Below are positions 46,009-56,956 of a stretch of 64,000 nt of DNA, in pieces. This DNA is from Bin5 sp963662575 (GTDB lineage: Bacteria; Chloroflexota; Anaerolineae; Caldilineales; Caldilineaceae), in the NCBI GenBank assembly GCA_963662575.1, contig OY759723.1, positions 2,976,001-3,040,000 on the forward strand, given 5' to 3'. Position 1 is the first letter of the stretch. Each line of letters begins with the position of its first letter. Position numbers and translations under genes: made by a program. The notes under the pieces were generated by a model, which saw nothing but the letters and a program-made list of their open reading frames with translations, searched no databases and was not told the DNA's origin.

Positions 46009-46365
46009 ATGCTCAGTCAATATTTCTTCATTCTCGTTATGTCCGGTTTGGCGGTCATGTTGCCTCTTGCCGGCATCGTTATGGGCCACTTCCTTGGCCC
46101 CCGGCGGCCCGATGAGATCAAGAACGACATCTACGAGAGTGGTGTCGAAACAATTGGCGAAACGTGGGTGCAATTTCGCGCGCAATACTATCTGATTGGC
46201 CTGGTTTTTGTCGTGTTTGATGTCGAAGCGCTGTTTCTCTTTCCAATCGCCTTGGCTTACCAGCAGCTGGAAATGTTTGCCGTGCTTGCAACAATCTTCT
46301 TCGTCCTGCTGCTTGTGATTGGACTGATGTATGACTGGCGCAAGGGCGCCCTGGAGTGGCAGTAG
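46009..46365 (+). CDS. nuoA: NADH-quinone oxidoreductase subunit A (membrane-arm-only set 2)
   Basis: 118 residues from the ATG at 46009. A longer frame from 45859 would run through the predicted promoter. Three helices with NDIYESGVETIGETWVQFRA and YYLIGLVFVVFDVEALFLFP, the diagnostic NuoA segments. It opens a plus-strand set containing only the membrane subunits A, H, J, K, L, M, N. The region before the ATG has only a weak ribosome-binding site. Confidence 0.93.
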   Translation: MLSQYFFILVMSGLAVMLPLAGIVMGHFLGPRRPDEIKNDIYESGVETIGETWVQFRAQYYLIGLVFVVFDVEALFLFPIALAYQQLEMFAVLATIFFVLLLVIGLMYDWRKGALEWQ

Positions 46366-46450
46366 ACCTGGCATTAACGCCGCACATGTCGATCTGGAGC
46401 GCGGTCCCGACTGACCGCAAATCCACAGCCCCCTGTTTGGAGGCACTGTT

Positions 46451-47692
46451 ATGCAGATAACCCAATGGAGCGATGCGCTTTCTGGCTGGCTCATGGGTAT
46501 GGGACTGCCCGGCTGGGCGGCCATCGCCCTCGTGTACGCCGTCGGCGCCTTCATTCTTATCAACTACGGCATGTTGTCTGTGCTGCTGTTGATCTGGATC
46601 ACGCGCAAAGCCATCAGCCGCATGCAGGACCGCATCGGACCCAATCGCGTCGGCAAGTACGGACTGCTCCAGACAGTTGCTGATGCGGCCAAGCTGCTCT
46701 CCAAAGAGGATATCACCCCTTACCAGGCCGACAAGATCGCGTACAATCTGTCGCCGATTCTGGCCGTTTCCGGCGTGTTGATGTTGCTGGCAGTCGTCCC
46801 CTTTGCGCCCGGACTAACCGGCGTGGACCTGAATATCGCCGCCCTCTATATTGTTGCGCTCGGCTCGATTGGCATCTTGGCCGCGTTGATGGCCGGGTGG
46901 GGCAGCAACAACAAATATGCCCTGTTGGCCGGCTTCCGCGTTGTGGCGCAACTTCTGAGCTATGAAATCCCTCTGGTGTTGGCAATACTGACCGTGGTTC
47001 TGCTCACCGGTTCGATGCGCTTCGGCCACATTGTCGAAATGCAGTCGCTGCATGTGGCCGGCTTTAACCTTGGCCTGGGCTGGCTCGGCATCGTCATGCC
47101 GGGTGCGCTGATCGTATTCTTTATCAGTTCGCTGGCTGAGGCCGAACTTACGCCCTTCGACCTTCTGGAAGCAGAATCAGAACTTATCGCCGGATTCCAT
47201 ATCGAGTATTCGGGCATGAAGTTCGCCATGTTCTTCCTGGCCCAGTTCCTCAACGCCTGGATACTGGCTGCAGTTGGCGTCACGCTCTTCCTCGGCGGCT
47301 GGCAGGGCCCCGGCGTTGGCTTGCCGGTCATCGGTCCATTGCTGGGTCTCGGCTATTTCATGATCAAAGTGTACGGGGTATACGTCCTGCAGCAGTGGAT
47401 CCGCGGTACCTTCCCCCGCATCCGCATCGATCAAATGATGTCCTTTGCCTGGAAGGTGCTCGTCCCGCTGATGATCGGCCTGATCCTTGCCCAGGCAATA
47501 ATCCAGAAGCTGCCGACACCGGTCGCCATTCAATACGTGCTGATCTTTATCGCCAATGTCGGTGTGATGGCCGTCGTCGCCTATGTCCTGCAGAAGTATT
47601 TCCGTGAAGAACAGATCCGTACAAAGCGATCATTTGAACCAACTTCCTTGATTGGCTCCATGCATGTATCTGAAAAAGGTAACATGTATTAA
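46451..47692 (+). CDS. nuoH: NADH-quinone oxidoreductase subunit H (set 2)
   Basis: A 413-residue subunit, 87 residues longer than the set 1 protein. Motifs are RKAISRMQDRIGPNRVGKYG, LLQTVADAAKLLSKED, LMAGWGSNNKYALLAGFRV, AQLLSYEIPLVL, and LAEAELTPFDLLEAESELIA followed by GFHIEYSGMKFA. The usual ETNR-PFD loop reads EAELTPFDLLEAESE here, which keeps the acidic residues. The C-terminus has an extra helix and a basic tail. GGAGG lies seven bases before the ATG. In true complex I this subunit contacts NuoB and NuoD, which set 2 does not encode. Confidence 0.93.
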   Translation: MQITQWSDALSGWLMGMGLPGWAAIALVYAVGAFILINYGMLSVLLLIWITRKAISRMQDRIGPNRVGKYGLLQTVADAAKLLSKEDITPYQADKIAYNLSPILAVSGVLMLLAVVPFAPGLTGVDLNIAALYIVALGSIGILAALMAGWGSNNKYALLAGFRVVAQLLSYEIPLVLAILTVVLLTGSMRFGHIVEMQSLHVAGFNLGLGWLGIVMPGALIVFFISSLAEAELTPFDLLEAESELIAGFHIEYSGMKFAMFFLAQFLNAWILAAVGVTLFLGGWQGPGVGLPVIGPLLGLGYFMIKVYGVYVLQQWIRGTFPRIRIDQMMSFAWKVLVPLMIGLILAQAIIQKLPTPVAIQYVLIFIANVGVMAVVAYVLQKYFREEQIRTKRSFEPTSLIGSMHVSEKGNMY

Positions 47693-47790
47693 GTTTCGAA
47701 CGGCAGTACCTGGACCGGAACAGGCCTTGCTGTAAATCCGGGTATTGGTGAGGGCAGATGTAGTCGCCAACACAAAAGGCAGGAGATGTC

Positions 47791-48321
47791 ATGCAGTTAC
47801 CGCTGGGCATAGAGGTACCGATACCAACTTTTGAGCAGTTTGTCTTCATTCAGGTGGCCTTGCTCACGGCCGTAGCCGGCTTGACCGTGGTGATGAGCCG
47901 CAACCTCTTTCACAGCGCTTTGGCCCTGACGCTGACCTTTTTCGGCGTGGCCGGGATTTATGTCTTTCTCGAGGCCGAGTTTCTGGCGGTCAGCCAGGTC
48001 CTGGTATACGTCGGCGCGATCGCTATGCTGATCGCTTTCGCGATTATGCTCACCCGCAGCATGATGTACGGGAGCACATCACCGCTCAACAATCAGTGGG
48101 GCAAATCTTCCCTGTTCGCGCTCCTCTTCTTTATGGGCTTATTGGCCTTTGCACGCGCAACGCCTTGGCCGTCAGAGGGCGAGCCGGTCGTCGCCGACGA
48201 AGCGCTTATCGCCGCGCTGGGAAGAGAATTCGTTACTACCTACGTTATCGCATTTGAAGTCTTGGGGCTGCTGCTCCTCCTGGCTCTGGTCGGCGCAGTC
48301 ATGTTGGCGCGCGATCGGTAA
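47791..48321 (+). CDS. nuoJ: NADH-quinone oxidoreductase subunit J (set 2)
   Basis: A 176-residue membrane subunit with five helices. The third helix segment is FLAVSQVLVYVGAIAMLIAFAI, matching FLAAAQVIVYAGG in the set 1 protein. GGAG lies five bases before the ATG. No nuoI lies before it, unlike the common order H-I-J. Confidence 0.92.
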   Translation: MQLPLGIEVPIPTFEQFVFIQVALLTAVAGLTVVMSRNLFHSALALTLTFFGVAGIYVFLEAEFLAVSQVLVYVGAIAMLIAFAIMLTRSMMYGSTSPLNNQWGKSSLFALLFFMGLLAFARATPWPSEGEPVVADEALIAALGREFVTTYVIAFEVLGLLLLLALVGAVMLARDR

Positions 48322-48402
48322 TTCCGGTCGCCAGACGCATCTGGAATTTGCAATTGACAGGCCGCTCATTACCGGCCGCCGCATCTCTTTGAGGTTGATC
48401 TT

Positions 48403-48717
48403 ATGGTTCCGCTAAGTTGGTATCTGATGCTCGCCGCCTTCCTGTTTTCGTGCGGCTTGTACGGCGCGCTTGCCAGGCGCAATGCCATTGCCATGCTCAT
48501 GGGAATCGAGTTGATGCTCAACGCAGCCAATATCAACCTGGTGGCATTCTGGCGTCACGGTGTCGGCCCGATGGAAGACCTGACCGGTCAGGCCTTCGCC
48601 GTACTCATTATCGGCCTGGCCGCAGCCGAAGCTGCCGTGGGCCTCGCGTTAATTATCAGCGTCTACCGCGAACGGCGCACCATTGATGTTGACGAGTTGG
48701 ACATTCTTTCAGGCTGA
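48403..48717 (+). CDS. nuoK: NADH-quinone oxidoreductase subunit K (set 2)
   Basis: A 104-residue, three-helix subunit. Both conserved glutamates are present (LMGIELMLNAANINLVAF and AAAEAAVGLALI). Length is typical. It is 81 bases after nuoJ rather than overlapping it as in set 1. Confidence 0.93.
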   Translation: MVPLSWYLMLAAFLFSCGLYGALARRNAIAMLMGIELMLNAANINLVAFWRHGVGPMEDLTGQAFAVLIIGLAAAEAAVGLALIISVYRERRTIDVDELDILSG

Positions 48718-48779
48718 ACCGGTGTCAAAAGATACCTTGGCATCCTTCTGAACAGCGGGAGCGGAGTTAAGACACAAAA

Positions 48780-49133
48780 GTGGCCAAGAAGCAGTTGACC
48801 GGGACACTTGATGAACAGTGTAGTTTTCTCTACGAGCTCGCGCAGGAGAAGATGGTCAGTGGCAACTACACCGGCGCGGTGTATGTGCTCAAAGAGATCA
48901 TAAAGTATCAGCCGAATTACGCAGACGCAGCACAAATGCTGGAGAACGCCCGCCAGCACAAGAAAGAGCAACTGTTCCGCCTGTTTACCTCTCTTGGCGG
49001 CGCGATCCTCTTTATCGGCATTGGCTCAACGGCCGGGCTGCGAAACGACTTGTGGCTGCTTGCCTTGGGAATTTTCGGTCTGCTGATAGGATATGGAATC
49101 TCCAATCTGGTTCGTAGGCCGGTAACGTCTTAG
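48780..49133 (+). CDS. TPR-like protein with two membrane helices inside the second nuo set
   Basis: A 117-residue protein of unknown function. Residues about 12-60 form a TPR-like helical hairpin (YELAQEKMVSGNYTGAVYVL, then IIKYQPNYADAAQMLENA). Two hydrophobic helices follow (about 70-87 and 93-110), and a short basic end. The start is a GTG with GGAG about 14 bases upstream. It lies between nuoK and nuoL on the same strand with gaps like those between the nuo genes. It could be an assembly factor or accessory subunit; this is inferred from position only. Confidence 0.72.
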   Translation: MAKKQLTGTLDEQCSFLYELAQEKMVSGNYTGAVYVLKEIIKYQPNYADAAQMLENARQHKKEQLFRLFTSLGGAILFIGIGSTAGLRNDLWLLALGIFGLLIGYGISNLVRRPVTS

Positions 49134-49201
49134 TAGTTCGCCTGCTATCTGAATTGACTACGGAAAACCGTTCGATTTCCATTTAACTTTGAGGCTTTTT
49201 C

Positions 49202-51424
49202 ATGGAAGGACTATTCAGCGTCACCTGGGTTGTGCCGATTCCACCCTTCCTGGCATTCCTGGCGATCCTGCTCTTTCTGAACAAGAACAAGCGCGGCAGC
49301 GCACTGGTTGCGATTGGCGCCGCCGTACTCAGTTTACTGTTGGGTTGGGGCATCGCCTTCGCTTCATTCTTCCGCAGCCATTTCGGCGAACACCCGATTG
49401 ACGAGGCGATTTACACGATTCCTACCGGCGCCACCGAGTTCGTAATCGGCTACGCTGTAGATCCGGCCAACGCCTTGATGCTCTTCATGGTTCCCTTCCT
49501 GGTGTTGATGATTTTCATCTACTCCAGCGGTTACATGACCTTTCCTCACCATCTGCAGGCCGCCCAGTACCCGACCGCCTACGCGCAGGGCAAAGATCCC
49601 CGCTACAGCCGCTTTATGGCCTACATCTGTCTGTTCGCCACCGGCATGCTGGGGCTGGTCGTCGCCAACAATCTCCTCCAATTCTTTGTGTTCTGGGAGG
49701 TAATGGGGCTGTGCAGCTATCTGCTTATCGGCTTCTGGTACGAGAAGGCATCTGCCAGGGCTGCCGCCGTGAAGGCGTTCATCACCACCCGCATCGGCGA
49801 TGCTCTCCTCATGATCGGCCTGATTCTGCTGTACGTACGCAGTGAGCCTAGCAGCCTGCGTTTCAGCGAGCTTTTCACCGCAGAGAATCTGGACCAGTTA
49901 GCCCATTCGCTGGTTGAGCTGCCTCTGTTCGGCGAAGTCCACTGGATTTCGCTCATCGGCGTGCTCATCTTCTGCGGCGCTATCGGCAAGAGCGCCCAGT
50001 TCCCGCTGCATATATGGTTGCCGGATGCGATGGAAGGGCCAACACCCGTCAGCGCCATGATCCACGCCGCGACGATGGTGTCGGCAGGCGTCTTCCTGCT
50101 GGTGCGCATGTTCCCGATCTACGAGTTCTCCGGTGAGGTCTCCAGCGGAACCCTGCAATTCGTCGCCTTCATAGGTGCATTTACCGCTCTGTTTGCGGCC
50201 ACTATCGCCGTTGCCCAGTGGGATATCAAACGGGTGCTGGCCTACTCCACCATCTCCCAACTCGGTTATATGGTTGCTGCCATTGGCATGGGAGCATACG
50301 TGGCCGCACTCTTCCATCTACTGACACATGCCTTCTTCAAAGCGCTCCTCTTCCTTGGCTCCGGCAGCGTGATTCACGGTGTCGAGCATGGCTACCATCA
50401 CGCACACGAGCACGCAGATGAAGACCATGAAGAGAGTCACGGTGAACATATCGTGCGCCGCGCCGATGGTGTTCTCGACACCGAAGACGCGCAGGATATG
50501 CGAAACATGGGCGGCCTGCTGACGCGAATGCCCCGTACGGGATGGACGTTTATCATTGGCGGGCTCGCTCTATCAGGATTCCCCCTGGTTACCGCCGGAT
50601 TCTGGTCCAAGGATGAGATTCTGGCGTTTGCCTGGGACGGCAACCACCAGTGGGTTTTCTGGACGCTTGCCCTGGCCGCTTTCCTGACCGCTTTCTATAC
50701 CATGCGCCAAATCGGCCTGACATTCCTGGGCCGGGCGCGCACGGAAGGAGCCTCCCACGCTCCCGAAAGTGTCGCCAGCATGACAACGCCGCTCATCCTG
50801 ATCAGCTTCTTTGCCATCGCTGCCGGCTGGGTCGGCATCCCGGCTTCATTCCCTGTCCTGGGCGGTATCGTTCCCAACTGGATCGAGCACTTCCTCGAAC
50901 CCTATATGGAGTACATGCACCTGCATCCACACCACGCATCCTTCCATGTCGTGCCGCTGGCAGTTTCGCTGCTTGTCGCGCTGGGCGGTCTTGGCGCAGG
51001 TTATCTGGTCTATGGAAAGGGATTGAAGGAAGGCCAGACGGACCCGGTCGCCCGAATTCTCGGTCCAATCTGGTGGATGTGGCACCGCAAGTATTGGATT
51101 GATGAACTCTATCACGGCACGATTGTGCTGTTTACGATGTGGCTGAGCCGGTTCCTGGCACTGTTCGACCGCGAGTGGGTCATCGACTGGATAGTGAACG
51201 GTATCGGTCGGCTAGCCCTTCGGTTCGGCGATCTCACCTCAGACTTTGACAGATACGTGGTTGACGGCTTCGTTGACGGTGTCGGTTGGATCTCCGATCA
51301 GGCCGGCCACATCGCCCGCATGTTGCAGGATGGCCGCGTGCAGACATATCTGCTTTTCGGTATGTTGATCCTGGCTGTATGGCTATTTCTGAATGTACTA
51401 CCTATGATACTCACCTTGGTGTAA
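49202..51424 (+). CDS. nuoL: NADH-quinone oxidoreductase subunit L with histidine-rich insertion (set 2)
   Basis: A 740-residue terminal antiporter-like subunit. Motifs are FVFWEVMGLCSYLLIGFWYE, IGKSAQFPLHIWLPDAMEGP, TPVSAMIHAATMVSAGVFLL, VLAYSTISQLGYMVAAIGMG and FFKALLFLGSGSVIHG. The loop after GSVIHG, normally a few residues, is replaced by about 40 residues (392-430) containing nine histidines in the first 25. The C-terminal lateral helix region is present (HRKYWIDELYHGTIVLFTMW). It is about 100 residues longer than the set 1 NuoL (636). The channel residues look intact, so pumping is possible. Confidence 0.92.
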   Translation: MEGLFSVTWVVPIPPFLAFLAILLFLNKNKRGSALVAIGAAVLSLLLGWGIAFASFFRSHFGEHPIDEAIYTIPTGATEFVIGYAVDPANALMLFMVPFLVLMIFIYSSGYMTFPHHLQAAQYPTAYAQGKDPRYSRFMAYICLFATGMLGLVVANNLLQFFVFWEVMGLCSYLLIGFWYEKASARAAAVKAFITTRIGDALLMIGLILLYVRSEPSSLRFSELFTAENLDQLAHSLVELPLFGEVHWISLIGVLIFCGAIGKSAQFPLHIWLPDAMEGPTPVSAMIHAATMVSAGVFLLVRMFPIYEFSGEVSSGTLQFVAFIGAFTALFAATIAVAQWDIKRVLAYSTISQLGYMVAAIGMGAYVAALFHLLTHAFFKALLFLGSGSVIHGVEHGYHHAHEHADEDHEESHGEHIVRRADGVLDTEDAQDMRNMGGLLTRMPRTGWTFIIGGLALSGFPLVTAGFWSKDEILAFAWDGNHQWVFWTLALAAFLTAFYTMRQIGLTFLGRARTEGASHAPESVASMTTPLILISFFAIAAGWVGIPASFPVLGGIVPNWIEHFLEPYMEYMHLHPHHASFHVVPLAVSLLVALGGLGAGYLVYGKGLKEGQTDPVARILGPIWWMWHRKYWIDELYHGTIVLFTMWLSRFLALFDREWVIDWIVNGIGRLALRFGDLTSDFDRYVVDGFVDGVGWISDQAGHIARMLQDGRVQTYLLFGMLILAVWLFLNVLPMILTLV

Positions 51425-51516
51425 GGGTTCGCGCCATTCCAAGTTAATGTTCGCAAACGGTGGCGCATTCTATACGCAATTCATGACTTACCTAAACTTT
51501 GCCTGGAGACGGCTTC

Positions 51517-53115
<1,599 letters not shown>

Positions 53116-53218
53116 TCACTGTTAATCACCGTATTGACCAAGTGCCTGTTGCCACCGCAAACTTGAGCTGCTGGCAACAGGCATCTGCCAACTGGTGCTT
53201 CTGAATGGAGAACAATAC

Positions 53219-54724
53219 GTGGGCGACATAGGATATCTCGCACCCGAAATCATATTACTCACCGGCGGCCTGTTCATCTTCTGTCTGGACTTGGCCTATG
53301 ACCCCGGCGTAGGCAAAAAGTCGGGGCTGAGTTACATGGCGCTGTCGGCGCTCTTTCTGACCGCAGCCCTCGTTGCCGCTGTGCTGCAGTTGAACATCTC
53401 CGATCCGGAAGCGGGGCCGAAGGTTGCCTTCTCGATGATGACCATCGACAACTTCGGCAGCTTCATCAAGGTCACCATCTTCTCCGCCATGATCCTGACC
53501 ACCATTGCCGGCGGGCGCTACATGAATCGCCGCACTGGCAACCAGGGAGAGTTCTGGACCTTCTTCCTCATGGTCAGCCTGGCAATGAGCATTGCCGCCA
53601 GCGCAAACAACCTGGTCCTGGTCTACCTTGCAATTGAATTCCTGTCGATAACCAGCTATATGCTGGCTGGCTTCCTGCGTGATAATCGGCGCAGCAACGA
53701 GGCTGGGCTGAAGTACTTCCTCTACGGGTCGATCGCTTCGGCCGTCATGTTGTATGGTATCAGTCTTCTCTACGGCGCCACCGGCTCACTCTACCTTCAC
53801 GACATCGCCGCTGCTTTCTCCGAGATTATCGGCGAGTCCACTGAGATTAGCGGCCTGGCCTTTGCCGGCCTGCCGGCGATGCTCCTGATTCTGGCGGGAC
53901 TGGGATTCAAGGCAAGCCTGGCGCCCTTCTACCAGTGGGCGCCGGACACCTACGACGGCGCACCCACACCCGTAGCTACCTATCTGTCAACCGCCTCCAA
54001 GGCCGCGGCCTTTGCCGTGCTGGCCCGCTTTTTCATCGTGGCCATGGCCTCATTTCAGGTCAACTGGGTGCCCGTGCTGGCCGCCTTCAGCATTATCACC
54101 ATGACGATGGGCAACCTTGCCGCCCTGCGTCAGAGCAGCGTCAAACGCATGATCGCCTACAGCTCCGTGGCCCAGGCCGGCTATATTCTGATGGGGTTGG
54201 TCGCGGTGACGTCGACCTCGCCGAGCGCGATGGATGGTCTGAACGGCGTGCTGCTCTATCTCTTCGCCTATCTGTTCACCAACGTCGGCGCATTCCTCGT
54301 GGTCATGGCACTGGAAGAGACGGTCAACAGCACGCATATCAGCGCCTATCGGGGCCTCATCAAGCGGGCGCCCTGGCTGGCCGTCATGTTTACCATCTTC
54401 CTGCTCAGCCTGACCGGTATCCCACTAACCGGCGGCTTCTTCGGCAAATTCTACGTCTTCGGGGCCGCCATACAGCGCCAGTACTTCTGGCTCGCGGGCA
54501 TAGGCATGATCAATGCAGGGCTGGCCGCCTTCTACTATTTGCGCGTGGTCCGGGAGATGTTCTTCACCGAGGAAGGCGAGGGCGAGGTTCTGGATGTGCC
54601 GATGGCGCTGCAGACCAGCCTCCTGATCTGCACCGTCGCCACAGTTTGGATCGGCGTCTATCCCAGTGCCGTGCTTGATTGGGTAAACACCGCCTCTGTC
54701 CAACTTCTCTCAGTTGTCCCATAG
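53219..54724 (+). CDS. nuoN: NADH-quinone oxidoreductase subunit N (set 2)
   Basis: 501 residues from the GTG at 53219, which has GGAG eight bases upstream; an earlier GTG at 53195 has no ribosome-binding site. Motifs are LVYLAIEFLSITSYMLAGFL, SNEAGLKYFLYGSIASAVML, AGLGFKASLAPFYQWAPDTY, LRQSSVKRMIAYSSVAQAGY and LTGIPLTGGFFGKFYVFGAA. It ends set 2. Its stop is four bases from the stop of the convergent aldo/keto reductase. Confidence 0.93.
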   Translation: MGDIGYLAPEIILLTGGLFIFCLDLAYDPGVGKKSGLSYMALSALFLTAALVAAVLQLNISDPEAGPKVAFSMMTIDNFGSFIKVTIFSAMILTTIAGGRYMNRRTGNQGEFWTFFLMVSLAMSIAASANNLVLVYLAIEFLSITSYMLAGFLRDNRRSNEAGLKYFLYGSIASAVMLYGISLLYGATGSLYLHDIAAAFSEIIGESTEISGLAFAGLPAMLLILAGLGFKASLAPFYQWAPDTYDGAPTPVATYLSTASKAAAFAVLARFFIVAMASFQVNWVPVLAAFSIITMTMGNLAALRQSSVKRMIAYSSVAQAGYILMGLVAVTSTSPSAMDGLNGVLLYLFAYLFTNVGAFLVVMALEETVNSTHISAYRGLIKRAPWLAVMFTIFLLSLTGIPLTGGFFGKFYVFGAAIQRQYFWLAGIGMINAGLAAFYYLRVVREMFFTEEGEGEVLDVPMALQTSLLICTVATVWIGVYPSAVLDWVNTASVQLLSVVP

Positions 54725-54728
54725 ACAG

Positions 54729-55751
54729 TCAGGGCGTTGGCACATCCTCGCGCAGCAGCCCCTCCGATTTTAGCGTAAGCCAAAGTTCCGCAGGGACAGG
54801 CCGTTGCAGCAGGTCGAAGTTTGACTGCACATGCATCACTTCGATCGCGCCGGGAATGATAGCCGCCACAATCGGGTTGGCCAACAGGAACTGCAGCGCT
54901 GCGCAAGGCAAAGGCGTCTCGAAACGCCGACAGATCCGCTCGATACGATCAGTTTTCTCCATAATCTCCGGCGACGCCGGCGCATAGAAGTAGTGGGCCC
55001 CGGGCACTGCACCTGTTGCCAGTATCCCCGAAGCAAAAACCGCGCCAATGATGATACTTATGTCATTTTGCTCGCACAGTCGAAACTCCTCTTCTTGCAT
55101 CTCCTGCGTCAACAGGTTATACCCGTAGGCGACCAAAAAGAAGTCCAACTCCACCAGATCGAGAAAACGCGGTATCATCCCCAATTCGTTGATGCCGGCG
55201 CCAACGCCCTTGACCAGACCGTGGCGGCGCAGTTCGTCGAGCGCGCGCCAGCCGCTGGTGAATAGCTGTGTCAGGTAGGCGCTGACGCGGGCCTCCGTCT
55301 CGTAAAAGTAGAAATCCAGGTCATGGATAACCAACAGATCGATCGAAGGCAGGCTCAACCGCTGCAGGCTGTCTTCAAAGGAGCGCATGATGCCATCGTA
55401 ACTGTAGTCAACTGTGAACTCGAATGGCAGCGCGCCCATGAACGCACCAGGATCAAACGTTGCTGGGTCACGTGGCGGGCGGAAGATTCGCCCGACTTTG
55501 GTCGAGAGAACAAAGTCCTGACGCGGCTGCTGGCGCAGGAAGTGGCCGACTCGGTGCTCGCTCTTGCCATTGCCATAGAAGGGGGCCGTATCGAAATACC
55601 GCACGCCAACATCCCAGGCGGCCTGCAATACGCCCTGTGCTCCTTCCTCACCTAGCACTTCAAACAGATCACCCAACGGGGCAGTCCCCAGACCGAACTC
55701 GGAAACCAAAGTTCCCGTACGGCCAATCTCCCTCTGCGGTATGTTGTTCAT
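54729..55751 (-). CDS. aldo/keto reductase
   Basis: A 340-residue TIM-barrel oxidoreductase using NADPH or NADH. The catalytic set is visible: FDTAPFYG (Asp and Tyr), STKVGR (Lys) and VIHDLDFY (His). The sequence from the N-terminus (REIGRTGTLVSEFGLGTAPL) resembles the L-fucose/D-threo-aldose 1-dehydrogenase subgroup. It lies convergent to nuoN of set 2 and divergent from the methyltransferase gene. The substrate is probably a sugar, but the specificity cannot be read from the sequence. Confidence 0.87.
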   Translation of the reverse strand: MNNIPQREIGRTGTLVSEFGLGTAPLGDLFEVLGEEGAQGVLQAAWDVGVRYFDTAPFYGNGKSEHRVGHFLRQQPRQDFVLSTKVGRIFRPPRDPATFDPGAFMGALPFEFTVDYSYDGIMRSFEDSLQRLSLPSIDLLVIHDLDFYFYETEARVSAYLTQLFTSGWRALDELRRHGLVKGVGAGINELGMIPRFLDLVELDFFLVAYGYNLLTQEMQEEEFRLCEQNDISIIIGAVFASGILATGAVPGAHYFYAPASPEIMEKTDRIERICRRFETPLPCAALQFLLANPIVAAIIPGAIEVMHVQSNFDLLQRPVPAELWLTLKSEGLLREDVPTP

Positions 55752-55888
55752 CGATCGCTCTCCCGGCGAAAATGCTTTCAGAATGAGGTGCTATGTCCCA
55801 AGAAAGAACGCTCACAGCCAGAACATGCCTGCCGCCCCGCGGGCACTATACGACGGTCCGCGAGCCGCACTCCAATTCCAGCTATGGT

Positions 55889-55918
55889 TTGAAATCTGCG
55901 TTACCTGTATGTTACTAT
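55889..55918 (+). promoter_or_regulatory. candidate promoter of the methyltransferase run
   Basis: TTGAAA (55889-55894) and TACTAT (55913-55918) with an 18-base spacer in the 281-base divergent gap. The predicted start is about 107 bases before the ATG at 56033. No other feature is visible in the gap. Confidence 0.4.
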
Positions 55919-56032
55919 GAAACTATCTCCTGATACCATTCCAGGCAACGGGATGGAAATCTGAACTGCACCCTCCAAAATTAATATAGTTGTTCCACTG
56001 CGGAGTCTGCTAAGTCACGGAGATCTGAAATT

Positions 56033-56956
56033 ATGACAACTTCCCAGAATTCACCACGCACACACGCAAAAGATACAAGCAAAACAGCCGTTTTAGTTGC
56101 GACTATCCGTGCCGTACATCTGCGCTGGCACAATCCTCCGCCCGTTTTTGAAGACACCTATGCGTTGCAGATGCTGACGCCCTTCTGGTATGCGGTCGCA
56201 AAGTTCAAGCTGCTCAAGTGGCTTGTCGGCGACGTGATTCTGGGGGTCTACCGCCCCGTTTATCCGTCAATAGTCCTGCGGTCGCGCTATACCGAAGACC
56301 AACTGGAAGAGGCGATCGAGTCAGGCACAGGCCAGTATGTGATTCTCGGCGCCGGGCATGATACTTTCGCGTTGCGGCGCAAAGATCTGGCTGACAAAGT
56401 CCGCGTCTTTGAAGTGGATCACCCGGCTACGCAGGAGGTAAAGCGGCAGCGCGTTCTGAAAGCAAACGGGAGCATCCCGTCCAACCTCACATTTGTACCG
56501 GTGGACTTCGAGCGCGACAAAATGGATGAGGAACTGGCGAAAGCAGGCTTCGACTCCCAGGCGCCGGCCTTCTACTCCTGGCTTGGTGTAACCTACTACC
56601 TCACGCAAGAGGCTATCCGAGAAACTCTTGATCGGATTGCGGAGCTGTCTGCGCCCGGGAGTCGTATCGTATTTGACTTCAAAATCGCCAAGCACATGAT
56701 GTCACCGGAGTGGGGAACTCTCTCCGAAAAGATGGAGGGTTTCGTGGCCCGCCGCGGCGAACCTATGCTGACTGACTTTACGCCGCAGACGTTGAGCGAT
56801 ATGATGGCCAGGCATGGCTACACTGAGGTCGAGATGATGCCGCCCGAAGAGCAGGGCCGGCGCTACCTCGGCGACCGCACCGACATAGAGCCGACCGAGT
56901 TTTTCTACTTCGCTCAATTCGCCGTTAAGCCCCGGTCCGAGGAGAAATCCACATGA
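56033..56956 (+). CDS. class I SAM-dependent methyltransferase, LCMT-like (PF04072)
   Basis: A 307-residue cytoplasmic methyltransferase. The SAM site is QYVILGAGHDTFALRR, followed by VFEVDHPATQEVKRQR, NLTFVPVDFERD and FYSWLGVTYYLTQEAIRETL. These are the features of the leucine carboxyl methyltransferase-like family often annotated TIGR00027. The N-terminal SKTAVLVATIRAVH lid is also typical. The substrate is unknown; some relatives act on polyketide or secondary-metabolite carboxyls. The ATG of the next gene overlaps the stop as ATGA. Confidence 0.87.
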   Translation: MTTSQNSPRTHAKDTSKTAVLVATIRAVHLRWHNPPPVFEDTYALQMLTPFWYAVAKFKLLKWLVGDVILGVYRPVYPSIVLRSRYTEDQLEEAIESGTGQYVILGAGHDTFALRRKDLADKVRVFEVDHPATQEVKRQRVLKANGSIPSNLTFVPVDFERDKMDEELAKAGFDSQAPAFYSWLGVTYYLTQEAIRETLDRIAELSAPGSRIVFDFKIAKHMMSPEWGTLSEKMEGFVARRGEPMLTDFTPQTLSDMMARHGYTEVEMMPPEEQGRRYLGDRTDIEPTEFFYFAQFAVKPRSEEKST

